Assembly (NCBI RefSeq): GCF_963678635.1
Contig: NC_087065.1
Span: 17,373,623-17,437,622, forward strand
DNA length: 64,000 nt
Direction of reading: 5' to 3'
Source of the DNA: Symsagittifera roscoffensis
Lineage: Eukaryota; Xenacoelomorpha; Acoela; Convolutidae
Within the stretch, counting starts at the first letter, position 1. Each line of letters starts with the position of its first letter. Positions 24,301 through 36,500 of the stretch are shown here, piece after piece. The notes under the pieces were generated by a model. It ran no database searches, had not been told where the DNA came from, and saw only the letters and a program-made list of their open reading frames with translations. The position numbers and the translations under genes are program-made.

Positions 24301-26493
24301 AGGCTAAATTTTTTGCGAAAGTGGTAAAATTTTCCAAAGCTTCTCAAAAAAAAATAATTAAAAACCCAATCCCATACATTTTCACAATGCCTGTTTTTAT
24401 CAAACAGGAAATTAAGGCAAACATGCAAAGAGAGACAATTATTAGCAATAGAACAAAATTTACGAAGCGGAAACAAGGCCGACAATCTTTGAGCAGACAC
24501 CAGTTGAGCCGAAAACTAATTTTGTAATTTTTTTTTGAAGTTTCAGGTCCCCTAGCATCATAAAAATCGCCTATATGGTACCCTAGGCTCATCAAAATTG
24601 CCTATATGACCAGTAATAATTGAACTTGAGTAACTTGTACTAATGAAATTGTAGTAATTGAACAAAAAATTGATTCACTGAAATCGCAGTTGGTAAACCT
24701 AAAACCATCAGACAAAAAAAACACATTTGAATGGGCACTTAAAATGCAGACATGTTTAAAATTGTCTATTCGATTACGAAAGTAAGATGGAGATGACCAC
24801 CAATTTCAGTCAACCAGTTAACAAAGTTATTTACTTGAAAACAAATCCTAGCAACAGATAACAACACCCTTGTTTATCGCAAGTGTAAAAACAAGGATAG
24901 CCGGTGGCTGTGCAAGTAGCACGAAGTTCCCGCCAAAAAAAAAACATTTTTTTTTTCAATTTGAGTCATTTATTTTTGTTGTGGTGTGAACGGAGGATCT
25001 GAAAGCCTGCTGGGCAAGCGAACAATAAGTTGGGGATATTCGACAACAGTTTTCCTTGAATAAAAAATTCCTAAGTTTTCTAAAAAAAAAATTTCAATAT
25101 TCTTGTGGAAATATTTTCAAATTATTTAAAAACATTTTTTCCTCATAAAGCTATGAAACGTTGAACTTTTTGATAGCTCAAAACGGTTCACAAAAATTGA
25201 AGCTTTCTCAAGCAAGCTCATGAAGCGATGAAACTTTGAAAGTTATATAGTTTTATGTATTTCAGAGCAATAATTCTGTTCTTCGATTTCAAAATTTCCT
25301 TTGATTTCAAAACATGTCATTCGATTATTATACAGATAGATGGAAACAGAATGTACTAGTGGGGTTAGAAAAAAGCAAACAGTTCTTCCGACCAGTCTCA
25401 AAAACATGAAACTTTTGGGGATCAAAACTAGACCATATTTCCTGCCATTATTCAAAAGTGGTCGAAAATTTGAACTAGCAAGCAAGTGACAAGCTAAGTT
25501 ATGCAGCCGCCTTCACATAGCCATCTGAGCTAAAGTATGCTTCAGAAGATTCAATTATTAGACTTGAATAACGTGAAATGATTACAGGATGGATCGTACC
25601 TTGCTCATGTGTATGACTCAGCGCAGTAATTCCATTTGCAGGTAGAAAAACAACAATCGGGAGTATCCACGTGAACAAAATCATTCCTAGTATCACTTTG
25701 TTTCTAGTCTGGTAGGGAACTGTGTACTGTGACGTCATCTTCATTCCCAGGTATCTATCCAGTGCCAACATCGCCACATTGAGTACGGAACCACGAGTTA
25801 GAATGTAGTCCAGACATGTCCAGATGTCACAGAAGACTGACTCCACAATCCACTGGTTTGAATCCAATTTGAACACAACAGACATTGGCCACGTGATAGT
25901 CCCAATTAGGAAGTCGAACAGAGCCAGATTGAAAATGAAGGCATTTGTTTTCAACGTCGGTTTACCTGCCAAAAATGATCACTTTCACAGGTGGTTTATA
26001 CGTTTATTTTAATTTCTGGTATGTTTCTTGAAAACATTAATTTTCTGTAGTAATGCTTCATTCTACCCACAGCCCATTTTTGTAACTTCTAGAAAACCTC
26101 AAGTTTAGAAAGCGATTTTGGAAAAATTTGGGTTTCTAGCGCGAACATTTTTAGCAGACAATTTGAAACTCAATTTTTTGTCAAGGATTGGTGTAACTTG
26201 GTTATAGTCGTAGAGTCAAATTATCCGTAATATTGAAATAACGAATGCTTGTTTATTCCTTGAATCAGAATTATATTTGAATTAATTAACTTACCGATTA
26301 AAGCCTTCCAATATTTGCAGAAAGACACCAACACTATTCCGTTTGAAAAGACAGTGAGGAAAATAAACACAAAATGGATAATCAAAAGCCAATCTTTAAA
26401 ACTAGAAATCGAATCACTTCGCCCCCACGAAACAATTTTCTGTGTTGTCGTCAAATGCATATTACAATACTTTATGTCAACTAATTTCTGCAA
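12331..26493 (-). CDS. aminergic-type rhodopsin-family GPCR with very long third intracellular loop, 9 exons
   Basis: Exons in coding order: 26493-26295, 25965-25600, 19925-19748, 19088-18716, 16190-15959, 15720-15402, 15313-15144, 14868-14604, 12673-12331. All junctions are GT/AG and in phase, giving 814 codons plus stop. TM1 has FSNGIVLV; TM2 LALFDFLIG; TM3 an amine-binding-type Asp in CLDYIL, 17 residues before the LDRYLG (DRY) motif; TM4 FTWILPIV; loop 2 Cys in IRECHL; TM5 VVPYSLLIYE; TM6 VLCWLPYCI; TM7 VWLIYFNSFLNPFVYL (NPxxY). The tail has a CC pair suited to palmitoylation. TM3, TM6 and TM7 resemble muscarinic and histamine receptors, so a biogenic amine or acetylcholine ligand is likely; the exact type is not settled. 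Residues ~248-700 (exons 4-8) form loop 3, rich in Ser, Lys and Arg. The N-terminus is short and the start could instead be the second Met (26460). An upstream exon cannot be excluded. Confidence 0.88.
12690..13760. repeat. tandem pair of ~0.5-kb repeat units in the last GPCR intron
   Basis: 12690-13248 and 13249-13760 share TTCCGACCATAGTCTT near the start, then the same order of GATAAAAA, GCTTAGGCAT-like and T-rich blocks, and both end in GATTTTGCGTGGAAAACAAAA (13211 and 13761). Divergence is high. Each unit starts with the motif described for the TTCCGACCA family. Confidence 0.6.
14305..14370 (-). repeat. tRNA-derived (SINE-like) sequence
   Basis: On the complement strand GTAGCGTAGAGGTAGGGA (A box, about 14364-14347) is followed by AGGGTTCGAACCTGGGT (B box, 14325-14309). 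The anticodon arm does not fold well and the acceptor ends do not pair, so I call it tRNA-derived rather than a functional tRNA. It lies in an intron of the GPCR gene. Confidence 0.5.
16191..18715. other. GPCR intron 4, no nested gene seen
   Basis: AT-rich intron sequence. It contains a copy of the TTCCGACCA motif at 16219-16255 and two copies of a short palindromic motif, AGAGGCGAAGC followed by GCTACGCA or GCTTCGCA (about 16576 and 17352). The latter also occurs near 14030, 22822, 29291 and 29720. Confidence 0.5.
19169..19595 (+). mobile_element. hAT-type MITE, copy 2 (in GPCR intron 3)
   Basis: It begins CAGGTGCGGATCTAGGAA and ends AAATCCGCTACTG. The flanks ATCAGTCC (19161-19168) and ATTAGGCC (19596-19603) match at 6 of 8 positions, so this is an older insertion than the 28.4-kb copy. 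The interior aligns with the copy at 10194, including TTCTGCGCCGCAGGCAA. Reading frames inside it are by-products of the repeat. Confidence 0.8.
20580..21830 (-). repeat. ~1.2-kb dispersed repeat, copy B (tRNA-like end)
   Basis: Reverse-complement partner of 6370-7590. Its tRNA-like end is at 20580-20650 and its far end near 21830. It sits in GPCR intron 2. The following GTTCCCGATTACAAATC (21836) again resembles the sequence at 560-576, so family borders are not exactly set. Confidence 0.7.
23300..24250. repeat. diverged tandem array, period ~170 bp
   Basis: Blocks resembling TTTTCCGAGGGCCATAATTT recur near 23345, 23520, 23665, 23835, 23998 and 24170. Each is followed by a partly conserved stretch with ATCCGTTCTTT-like and AAACCAAAA-like segments. 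Unit similarity is low, so the copy number (about 5-6) is approximate. The several overlapping frames here on both strands are repeat artefacts. Confidence 0.5.
25130..25260 (-). repeat. isolated unit of the ~82-bp repeat family
   Basis: The complement reads CAAAGTTTCATCGCTTCATG then AGCTTGCTTGAGAAAGCTTC, matching the consensus of the array at 34.2-35.8 kb. It shows that this repeat is dispersed as well as arrayed. Confidence 0.55.
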
Positions 26494-27505
26494 GCTGGCT
26501 TGATAAACTTTTGCTCATCAAAGAGAGAAGTTACACATTTCAAGTTAATCTACTAGAATTAACAACTTTTGGGCGTCTAATTTTCGACACCACTAAGCGA
26601 TTGAAATTTCATCGACAGTAATTTGAGATGAAACTTCAAATGAAAAGTTTAAGGAAGACTTCAATAACTTTCTGATTGGCTCTGCGGTGTCGTGATTCCA
26701 CTCAAACTTCAAAAAGGCGATCTTCATAATCTTGCATTGTAAGTCTTCGGGTATGGAGACTTTTAGATCACAATATACCAAAGAGCGGTGCTGTCAAACA
26801 GTAACTTATGCTCTACAATTAGGTGGAACGCAATTATCATTCGTACATATACTCCACCTCCCAAAAACACAAAATTCTTGAATGATTCACAACTTACTCT
26901 TTCGATCATTTAAACTGCTATTTAATGATTTAATCTGTTATTCTAGATAGTAATGATTTCAAATTAGTATCTTTTCTTTGAAGTTTATTTGCTTGTCCCG
27001 AACAAGATGTAATTTTCAGCCGACCGTAGTGAATTATAATGATGGGCCATAAATTAGGACGTTTGAGGCATATAAGACAAAAAGCGTGTCTTGTTTGAGG
27101 ACAATGGCCATATTAAGCATGCCAATCAAATTTATATCTTCTCCTTTGGTAGTTTTAGCTCACCCAATTTGTCAGGTCAAGGCCTGATGAGTTTGAATCA
27201 GAAGAATCAATTTACAAATACGGTACAACGCAGAAGCCACGAAGTTTCTTTTTAACCTCTGCTCAGTAATCGGACTAACAGTAGAAGATATTCACCAGCA
27301 ACAGTAACACTATTTAATGCTAGAATCAACTACGAGCTCAAAAGACAAAAATATTCCGGGAAATAAATTAAACTGAACATTATCTGAACAACAAAAAATT
27401 TATATCTACCTAAGTAGCTAATTTATTTCAAGCAAAAACACGTTCAGCCAGAATCAGTTGATTGCCAGCATATAGAAACTTTACCGCATGTTTTTCTGTA
27501 AAATC
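26494..27505. other. intergenic, upstream of the GPCR; nothing recognised
   Basis: This contains the receptor's 5' flank and the 3' flank of the unknown gene ending at 27506. I see no clear promoter element, no repeat from the families described here and no coding exon. The 62-codon frame at 26593-26781 on - has no recognisable similarity. Confidence 0.4.
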
Positions 27506-30500
27506 TCAAAATTGTGAAATTTTCATGTTTTTGTGAAGTGGTGTTAGAGTTTTTGTGGATCTCGAAAGACCAAGTCTGAAGTTTCTTCTTCCAAATTGAT
27601 CGAACGACTTCTTCGAGATGTTTTTCGACAACAAGGATGAACTCTTATCTTCACTGGTATTGCTTGAATTGAAACTTCGATTAGAACACAAATCTGAAAC
27701 ACATTATCTGTATTACTAGCACAAAACTACCAAACACAAAAAATTAAACACGTTAACGCTTTTTGAATTTACAGAATTGATTATGATTGGCTTTTTTCTT
27801 TAAGTTAATCTATGTGGGTACTACTGAACCAATAGGTAATTTTTTATCCCACTGTGAATTCAGAAAACGAAATTAGAAACCCATTTTTGAAACTAGAATT
27901 CATTCACGTTTTTCGCGATTTTTTAACTTTTGCTGTTAGATAATGCAATTCGTCTTCCTTTTAACAATCAAAATGACCTGAACTAAAGAAACCAAAATTC
28001 AAACCGCGAAAAACCAAAAAAAAATCAAGTTTTCCCAAAATGGGATCATGCAATTTAACTCTTGAACGCTTGGCACCAGTCAAAAAATTCAAAACCAAGA
28101 AACAAACAATTAAGAAACACAGAATCAAATTGACAGGCAAAACAAGCCTGAACAAGTTTGACCGAAAATAGTTGCTAGGAATGGAGCAAGAACGCACTTT
28201 TTCGAATTTTGAACTTTCTAACACTTAACACCCATGAAAGCTCAAAAACTTCTAAATTACTATAGTTCGCCAAAACAAGCTACAAACAACGACTGAAGCG
28301 CATTCCTTAACTAGAAAATATAAGCTGGAAACTTCAATTGATAATATACAAAATTCTGAAGACGAACCTCGATTAACCCGATAAAAACAAATTGCCTCAA
28401 CCAGGGGTGGATTTAGGGGGGGGGGGGGGGGGGGGGCCTTGTAGCGGACGTCCCCCCCTCAGGGATTCGACCCCCTGCCGACCCAAAGGGTCCCCCCTTT
28501 GATACTTTTTCAGAAATCCATTTTTGGCCGACCGACCCGTAAAATTATTCTAAAGGCGCCAATATATACTAACTTTGAGGGGGAGCGCGCGCCAAAAAAT
28601 CGCGATTTTTTTGTCAAAATTTTTCAAAAAGTGCCCAAAAACGGCTTTTTGACTGTTTTTCAAAAATTTGCCTGCGGCGCAGCTAATTTAGCCAAAATAG
28701 GGGCAAAACAGTGCTTTGGGAGAGCTCGAAAAATCAATTTGGTCGACCTAAAAAAAAGTCGTCAAAATGTTTGAATTTTTTTTTTGAAAATCCGCCCCCC
28801 GTCGGGAAATCCTAGATCCGCCCCTGGCCTCAACCAGTAATCGCATAGATAAACATAGCCAACATACAGGTGTAAAATTATCAATGAAAGGAACCCGAGA
28901 AAAATGATTGACTTTTTTGCACACTTTCAATTTCCGAATTTTGAAAAAAAACGCGTTTAAGCTCTTTGAATTTTGAGAATCTTTCGCATTTCCACGGAAA
29001 TTACGATTTCGTCATTGGAGAGCTTAACCTGCCTTCCGTATAGCAGATAAATTTGAACTAAACGAAAGCAAAAATCAAACTTCGAAAAAGCAAATTTGAG
29101 CGTCAAAGAATAATAGAACCTAATATTGCACACTAACTTAACACAATGTTCGACAAAGAATATTGCTTGGTTGAAAAATTGAACCTGTCTTGCATAAAAT
29201 GCAAACAACTTGTGTTTTTTAGAGAATTTGAGTTGAAAAAACTAACGCCGAGACCAAAATATTGAATGAAAGACCTGTTCCTTAAGATAATACAGATGCG
29301 AAGCAGCACTTCGCAAACAAGCAAAAAATTGCAAATAGGAGCTTTCAAATAGCAAGAACACGCAAAGAAAAATGGAAAAACTAAATTGTTCCCTTATGGA
29401 AACCGAACTTACGCCATGGACTGCCTACAGCTCGGGATTTTATTGCCTGAGCTGCTGAGCTAGATGCCCATGCAGTCATCCAAATAGAAGTCACTAATAA
29501 ATCAACTGGTACCTACCAAATTCCAGCTACACAGACATTAAAACTGACTTTTTTTGAGAAGGTGGCCTTAATTTATGCAACTTGGGTTAAAAATTGATTT
29601 GCAGTATAACACAAGTGTTTGCTTGTGTAATTACCAGTTACAAAATTCATATGATTGGAAAATACGCAAGCGAAAACTAAAACAGGTGCAATAATTGATA
29701 TATTGCAAAAATAAGCTTTGACACAGAGGCGAAGCTGCAACTTCGCAAACTCGAGCGAGAAAGCGGCAAAGATTCGGGAGCTTCAAAAAACTTTTGCATG
29801 TAAAAATTTGGAATGTTATAGACTAAAGGCAACCACACTGACTTTGCATGCAGTAAATAAAATTGTAATTTCGATATTATTGAGATTTTATATTATTGTA
29901 ATTTTTATATTATAGTAGATTTTAATTTTTATATTATTGTATGAAAACAATAACTTTTTTTTCGGTTCAAAAAATAAATTTAAAGAGCATCAACTACGTT
30001 AGATTATTTAAAATTGAATATCAAAGCACTTAGGATTATACTACTATTAGGGCCTACCGATTCAAAAGAGCCACCAAAAGTGGCACTTTTATTGGCTTCT
30101 TAGGTTGAAAAAAAGGTGACATCGAAATATCACATTACGGTACGCTCGTGTAAAAATGAGCGCCTGAAAAAGTACTTAGAAGAAACTGCTAATTCTACGT
30201 GAGACATTTTCCAATGCCTTCCCTAATACAGCAATGAATGCCTTCGAATCAAGTTGATATAGGTTATGGGTTTAGAACCCATAAACCCAGCAATAAAACT
30301 GCAACGAAATTTGCGATTTGTGAAAAAAGTACTCTAGTAAAATAAGTTGCGATCGAGTAAACAATAACCGACTATTGTTGAAACAACTCATTACTTAAAG
30401 GTTTGAGACAACTGCCACATCGAGTCTTGAACAACTAAGGACATTTTATAGCGCCACTGAAAGTAAACCAATATCAGCTTAGTGATCAAGTTAAGCTCTG

Positions 30501-33500
30501 ATTGAATTAAGAATCAACGACTTCCAGAAACTGAGCGTACAACTTCGCTCTTTTATAACTTCAATCAATAGATTTTAAACTTCCATCGTGTAACCAATTT
30601 CAATTCAATTTTACTTTAGTCATATTTGAGGGTTGCTTCTGTCCGAGTCCAATTCGGCTCGGCGGTATAATATAGAAAATGACTACTAATTAAAAGTACT
30701 AACTAGGTACTTTATCTGAATAGTCACAGCGCAGCTCAGGTGTTTCCAGTCCCACTAAGCTGGATACTTTAGAACTAGATGATCCTATGTCCAAGTTTTC
30801 GGTCATTAATGTCAAACCGCTTGAAGCCCCCGATGTTTTATCAATCATTGTTTTCAGGTTTGATTCCTTTTCCTCCGGCATTTTGAGCCTTCCTCGATTG
30901 ATCAAAAATTGGTCCCTTCGTTGATTTCCAAGTGGAGAGTTATTTTCGTCGCATGAAGCCGCGCTTAAATTCAATGACTCTAAAACAACAGCGACTATTC
31001 GTCAAAAAATTATGCCTAAATTTTGCCATCCGATTTGCTTCATGAATTATTTTGAAATATTCTGAAGTTTCATACCTTCAATAGGTTGCTTAGAAAAACT
31101 TCAACTTTTCGGGAACCGATTCGTTCTATAAAACTTGACGTTTTTCAAAACGATTTACAATATGGCTCAAACTAAAATTGTTCAATGTTTCATTGCTTGG
31201 ATAGCTTGATCAGAACATCTAAATTTTTGCTAGCCAATCGATTATTGGAGGCGCGCTTGCTAGTATCAACTTAAAGTAAAACCGATAAAGAAAGTTAGCG
31301 AAGTTTAGTATTAGGTAGTTTTAGTATAGTATTGTGCTGTTCTGTGGAGTTCCCTGTAGAACATGAAGGTACAAAGGCGCTTCATTTCTGGAATTTTGTC
31401 CATGTACTTCTCACAAGCCACCAGACCACACATTTTGCGGCCGCTTTGATGAGCTGGGTTAGGTTGTCCCAAGTGCTCTGCGAATGTAATGGACAACATG
31501 CCGCAAGGGAAGCGCCCTTGCAGTGTATGAAGAGAAAGCTATGAACGAATGAACTAAATTACCACTCAGCGATGGCTAATTGCGAAGTACACGATGAACA
31601 AGCAGGAAAAGAGGTTAATATGGAGGGAAAAAGTGAACCGATGGACCACGTCGTTTCACAAGATCCGAAGTCTGATCCGAAAGAAACTATTATATTTGCG
31701 AAACGTCACACAGATGAAGTGGTAAAAACCTTAAGTTGAACAGCCTCCTCCATGCCCCCGAGAGTGCAGATCCGAAGAAAACTATTATCTCGGAGAACGG
31801 AGAGTTACTCCAAAGTTGAACAGCCTCCTCCCCCCACCGAGAGAACAAAGTGTCAGTAAAATCGACAGCAGCAGCAGACCTGAACATTAAATACCATGTC
31901 ACGAAGCTCAATTGTGTCGCAGTTAGTTTTTTCTTTCGATGTTTTGATGTAATAAAGAATTGAAAGAATGTACAGAAGAATCTAATTAAAAATCGAATGA
32001 TAATATTTTAACCTGAACGTGTTAATTCATTTATGGCCAGCTTTTATGACTCAAATTCAAATTAATTGTTGTGAAAACGCAATTTAGCGCTTTGCCTAAA
32101 GATTTTTGCCTGAAGATCACAATTAACTAAATTAAATCCCCTATTTCCACAATTAAAGGTAGATGTTAGAAAAAGCTGTGTATCTTTCTGTGTAATTTAT
32201 TCGCAAACAACCATACTCTTAAAAACAACCTTACTTCAGGCCCTTCGAACTCGTTTCGGAAGATATAGCTTCGATTCTGGGGCGAGATAGTTCCTGCATT
32301 CTGATGACGACAAGACTATTTATGTGGCGGACGCGGAAGATAGAGGACAATGGCTTTTCGCGAGGAGGAATCTAGAGGCAGGAGAATTCATGTGTGCCTA
32401 CTGGGGAAAACCGTTGCTGAAAAATGATAGCGAAAAACTGAAAGCAGCAGGGAAGAATGCGTACTGTTTCACTGACGGCCATAATCTGTTCGTTGATGCC
32501 AGTGACCCACTCAACCGTGGGAATGCTCGTTATATGAACGAAAACCATGTGGATCCGAACGTAATTTTGAGGCGGATCTACCACAACGGCTTGAGCCATA
32601 TTGTCTTCAAATCCAGCAGAGAGGTGCCTAAAGACCAGGAGCTCTGCTACGATTACGGGGACACGTTAGCACCATGGAGAGGCGCAATTGCCCGACATCA
32701 AGATACCAATGCCATTGCCGCTAGGGTTGCTACCCAATTTGTCAGAAAGGGACTGCAGCCCGCTTGATGCAGTAGCGGAGGTCCAAGCACCGGTCTTGCC
32801 ATCAGTGAAAAGGACTCGGAAGCATCATAAGAACGGCCAGTGTCGCAATTCGAATTGTCAGAAGTGGATCGCAGCCCTCTTGAAGCAGAAGCGGAGTACC
32901 GAGCGGAGGGTCTTTCCAACAGTGAAAAAGACTCGGAAGCCCGACCAAAAACCAGTCGAGCTACCGCAAAACTATGATACCTATGATTTCGCTCTCCATA
33001 AGAAAGATGACTCCACACAGGAGGAGCCAGACAGACAGGAGGAACCAGACAGACAGGAGAAACCAGACAGACAGGAGGAACCAGAGAGACAGGAGGAACC
33101 AGAGAGACAGGAGGAACCAGAGAGACAGGAGGAACAGTTGACAGGAGGAACACGACGAGTTGGGGGTACAGGAGGAACCGACACAGGAGAAACAGACAGG
33201 AAAAACCGAGAAGCATGACGAGTCGGGGGGACAGGCGGAACCAAGAAGCATGACGAGTTGGGGGACAGGAGGAACCGATACAGGAGGAACAGACGGGAGG
33301 AACCGAAAAGCATGACGAGATGGGGGAAAAGGGGGAACCGAGAAAGGAAGAACCCAGAAGCATGACGATTTATGAGGACAGCAGGAACCGAAGGAGGAGA
33401 AACAGACAGGAGACGGAGCTTTCAGTGCGGCGATGGAAAGGTGTCACCCAAAAGCACCAAGGGAAGAAAGTGCACTCTTTCCTCCAGTGCAAAGAATGCG

Positions 33501-36500
33501 CAGTCTGGTGCAACAATAAGTACTTCATTGAAAAGCGCAAGCATCTCGAGGAAGCACACCATCAGCAACCAATTCCCAGCAAGACTTACCTCTTATTCAC
33601 GAGGGAGGAAGATCAAAACCAGAAGCTCCAGGCATGTAGCAGAGAACGATTAGTGAGAGCCCCGAAATCGACTTTCTTAGAACAGTATTCCCCAGCCAAC
33701 ATCTACGGAATCAAATCGACAACCCAATCAGTATACGGAAGCGAAGACGATCGCCATCAAGCAGCGATGATTCTAATTAATCAGAGCTTGGTGGACGATC
33801 GAAGTAACTTACCGAAATCAGCGAAGGACAACAAATATAAATGTGAATTTTGCGAAGAAAGCTTCAAGTGGCGCGCAACCCTGATGCAGTACTTTACAAA
33901 AACACACTGTGACGGATAAGTACTCAAATCAAAAGAGTCACCTCATGAAGATTAACGGCGTGACAAAAGATCAAATGAAAGTTGGATTGCTTTATGCAAG
34001 CAATGTTTAACTGAACGCAATCTTTAAGCTTTGAATAATGCAACGTTTAAAAACTCTTTAGGCTCAACGTCTAGAGAAGGCCAATAATATTCTAGAACTT
34101 TCAAAAATTCTTTAGACAAGATAAACTTGAGTCTTTTGCAAGGCTAGACAGTGCCTGTCCATTTTTTTTTCAAAAATGTGTCTTTACAGATTGATTTTAA
34201 TCTGAAACTAGCTAAATAAAAACAGCAACCTCCTTGCTTAGAAAAAATAGCTTTTTGCAAACCGATTTGCGCTATGAATTAACTTAAAAAATTTCATACT
34301 TTCATCGCTTTGAATAATTTGCTTAGAGAAAGATACAAGTTTCGCCAATAAATTTGCTCTCTGATAACTTGAAATAATTCAAAGTTTCATCGCATGAATA
34401 GCTTGATCAGAAAAATTTTAACTTTTGCGAACTGATTCGGTCAGTGAAGTAACTTGAAATATTTCGAAGTTTCATAAATTGAATAGCTTGCTTAGAAAAT
34501 CTCAAAATTTTCGCCAAGCGATTTGGTGTAAAGTTGTAATATTTTAAAGTGTCATAGCTTGAATGGCTTCAATATAAACACTCCGATTTAGCCATCCGAT
34601 TCTCTTCAAGAAATAACTTGAAATATTGCATAGCTTGAATAGATTGTTTAAAAAAACTTGAACTTTCGCCATCCGTTTTGCTTTATGAATCAACATGAAG
34701 TATTTCAAAGGGTCATAAATTGAATAGTTTGCCTACAAAAACATGGAAACTAAGAAAATAAGTTGAAAAATTTCAAAGCTTCATTGCATGAATGGCTTCA
34801 ATAGGAAAACTTGAGCTTTTCACCATCCGATTCGCTTCATGAAATAAGCTCTAACATTTCAAGATTTTATACTTGAAAAAGTTTGCTTAGAAAAATCTAA
34901 GCTTTTCGCTATCCAACTCGTTTCAAGAATTTCCTTGAAATATTTCCTAAGTTTCAATATTGAAAGCTTGCTTAGAGAACATAGCTTCTTGAATCCGATT
35001 ACCTCAAAAATTTGAAAAGTTTCAATCATAGCTTGCTGGGCTTCAATCAAAAAACTTAAGCTCTCGCAAAACGACTCGGTCTGAGAATAACGAAACATTT
35101 CTCACCTAAAATGTCTTTAGCTGGAACAGCTCGCTTAAAAAAAATTCGCTGTCCAATTTGCTTCAAAAATTACTAAATATTTCAAGATCTCATGGCTGGA
35201 ATAGCTTGCTCAAAAAATCTTGAACATATCGCGATCTGATTCGGTCAATGAAATAACTTGCAATAATTCAAAGTTTCATCGAATGACTAGCTTGCTTGAA
35301 AAACTTTCACTAACTGATTTGCTCCATGATATGAATTGAATTATTTTAAAGTTTTGTATCCAGAGGAGCTTGCTCAGAAAGTCTTAAAGTTATCGCAAAC
35401 GTATTCGGTCTATAAAATTAATTGAAACATTTGAATTTTCATCACTGGTATGGCTTCAATAGACATGATGAAACCTTTTGTCATCTGATTCGCTGCATGA
35501 AATATTTTATCTTTCAAAGTTTAATGTCTGGAATAGCTTGCTTAGCAACTTTTCAATTTTGGGCCATCGGATTTGACTCATGAAATAACCTGAAATGTTT
35601 TCAAATTTCATAGCTTCAATAACTTGCTTCGGAAAACTGAAACCTCTTGCGACCTGATTCGATCTATGAGCGTTATTAGTTTTAAACCAATTTATGATAA
35701 TTTTTCGTAGTTTCATGGCTTGAATAGCTTGCTCAGAACATTAAATATATTGTTGCGAGCTGATTAATCATTGGTGACGGGCTAGCTAGTATTCTATTAA
35801 AAATAAATTGATCACAACATTCATCACATAAATTCTTTAGTGTTTAACTCATTCCAAACAATTTTCGAATTGTTCTAAACTGCCTGCGTATCTATCTACA
35901 TCCTGACTTTCAATCAAAAATGGATATTTAATTTTTTGTTAAATTTTTATTGAACTAGCAAAAATAGTCAATTGACAGCTGTAGTAGAGAATGCACGCAA
36001 GAAACCAAAAATCTCAATTATCGAATTTCAAAGAAAAAAGTAGATGCCCTTAAAGCTTTTCGAACTTCTAGAACAAATCATAACTAGCACTTTTCCGATA
36101 AAACTGATCCAATTTATGAAAACTTAATCAATAAGTACAATTTTCATTTCGCTGCGAAATCTGATAATTTAATTCCGTTTTCGAAATTAGAAGTCGATCA
36201 CGTTTTTGAGACCTTTAGATTTTGCTGTTCGGTAGTCGAGTTTGCCTTTCTTTTAAAAATTGAAAAGCACTGAACCTAAAAGGAAATCAAAAGACAAATC
36301 GCAAAAAAAATCAAAATTGAGCGTGATCAAATTTTAAGACTTTTCCTTAAAAAAAACATCACTCACTACGTTCATTACTCTTAATAGCGTTGTTTAATAA
36401 GACGGGGCGGTGGCCTGATAAATATGAATTTAGTGGGGGAAACGCCGAAAAACGAGACAAAATTTTAGCGCTAAATCTTTTAGTTAAAGATGGTTTATTC

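Larger units (their letters stand above)
19926..25599. other. GPCR intron 2 (5.7 kb), repeat-filled
   Basis: Between exons 2 and 3 of the receptor there is no coding exon that I can support. It holds the inverted repeat copy B (20580-21830), a diverged tandem array (23300-24250), a TTCCGACCA-type motif (24901-24934) and single units of the ~82-bp family near 25130-25260. Confidence 0.6.
32240..33919 (+). pseudogene. SET-domain plus C2H2-like locus with broken reading frame
   Basis: An acceptor (TTACTTCAG) precedes 32240. The frame has a TAG at 32288-32290, then runs open to 32767 and encodes a SET-like domain: GQWLFARRNLEAGEFMCAYW, GNARYMNENHVDPN (compare the NHSCxPN block) and ELCYDYGD. A second frame (about 32745-33218) carries a duplicated ~118-bp segment and Glu/Pro/Arg repeats. 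The first frame resumes at 33320-33919 with two Cys/His clusters: FLQCKECAVWCNNKYF with later His, and YKCEFCEESFKWRATLM followed by KTHC. The layout recalls PRDM-type proteins (PR/SET followed by zinc fingers), but the fingers are degenerate and the catalytic SET motifs incomplete. Frame changes and the in-frame stop argue for a decayed gene, unless unseen introns or sequence errors explain them. Confidence 0.55.

Noticed and set aside
32698-33363. Antisense frames of 221, 110 and 96 codons over the SET-like locus
   Set aside because: The 18-bp minisatellite has a length divisible by three and keeps all frames open; the translations are simple repeats.
34859-35716. Two minus-strand frames (79 and 69 codons)
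   Set aside because: They lie in the ~82-bp tandem array and simply translate successive repeat units.
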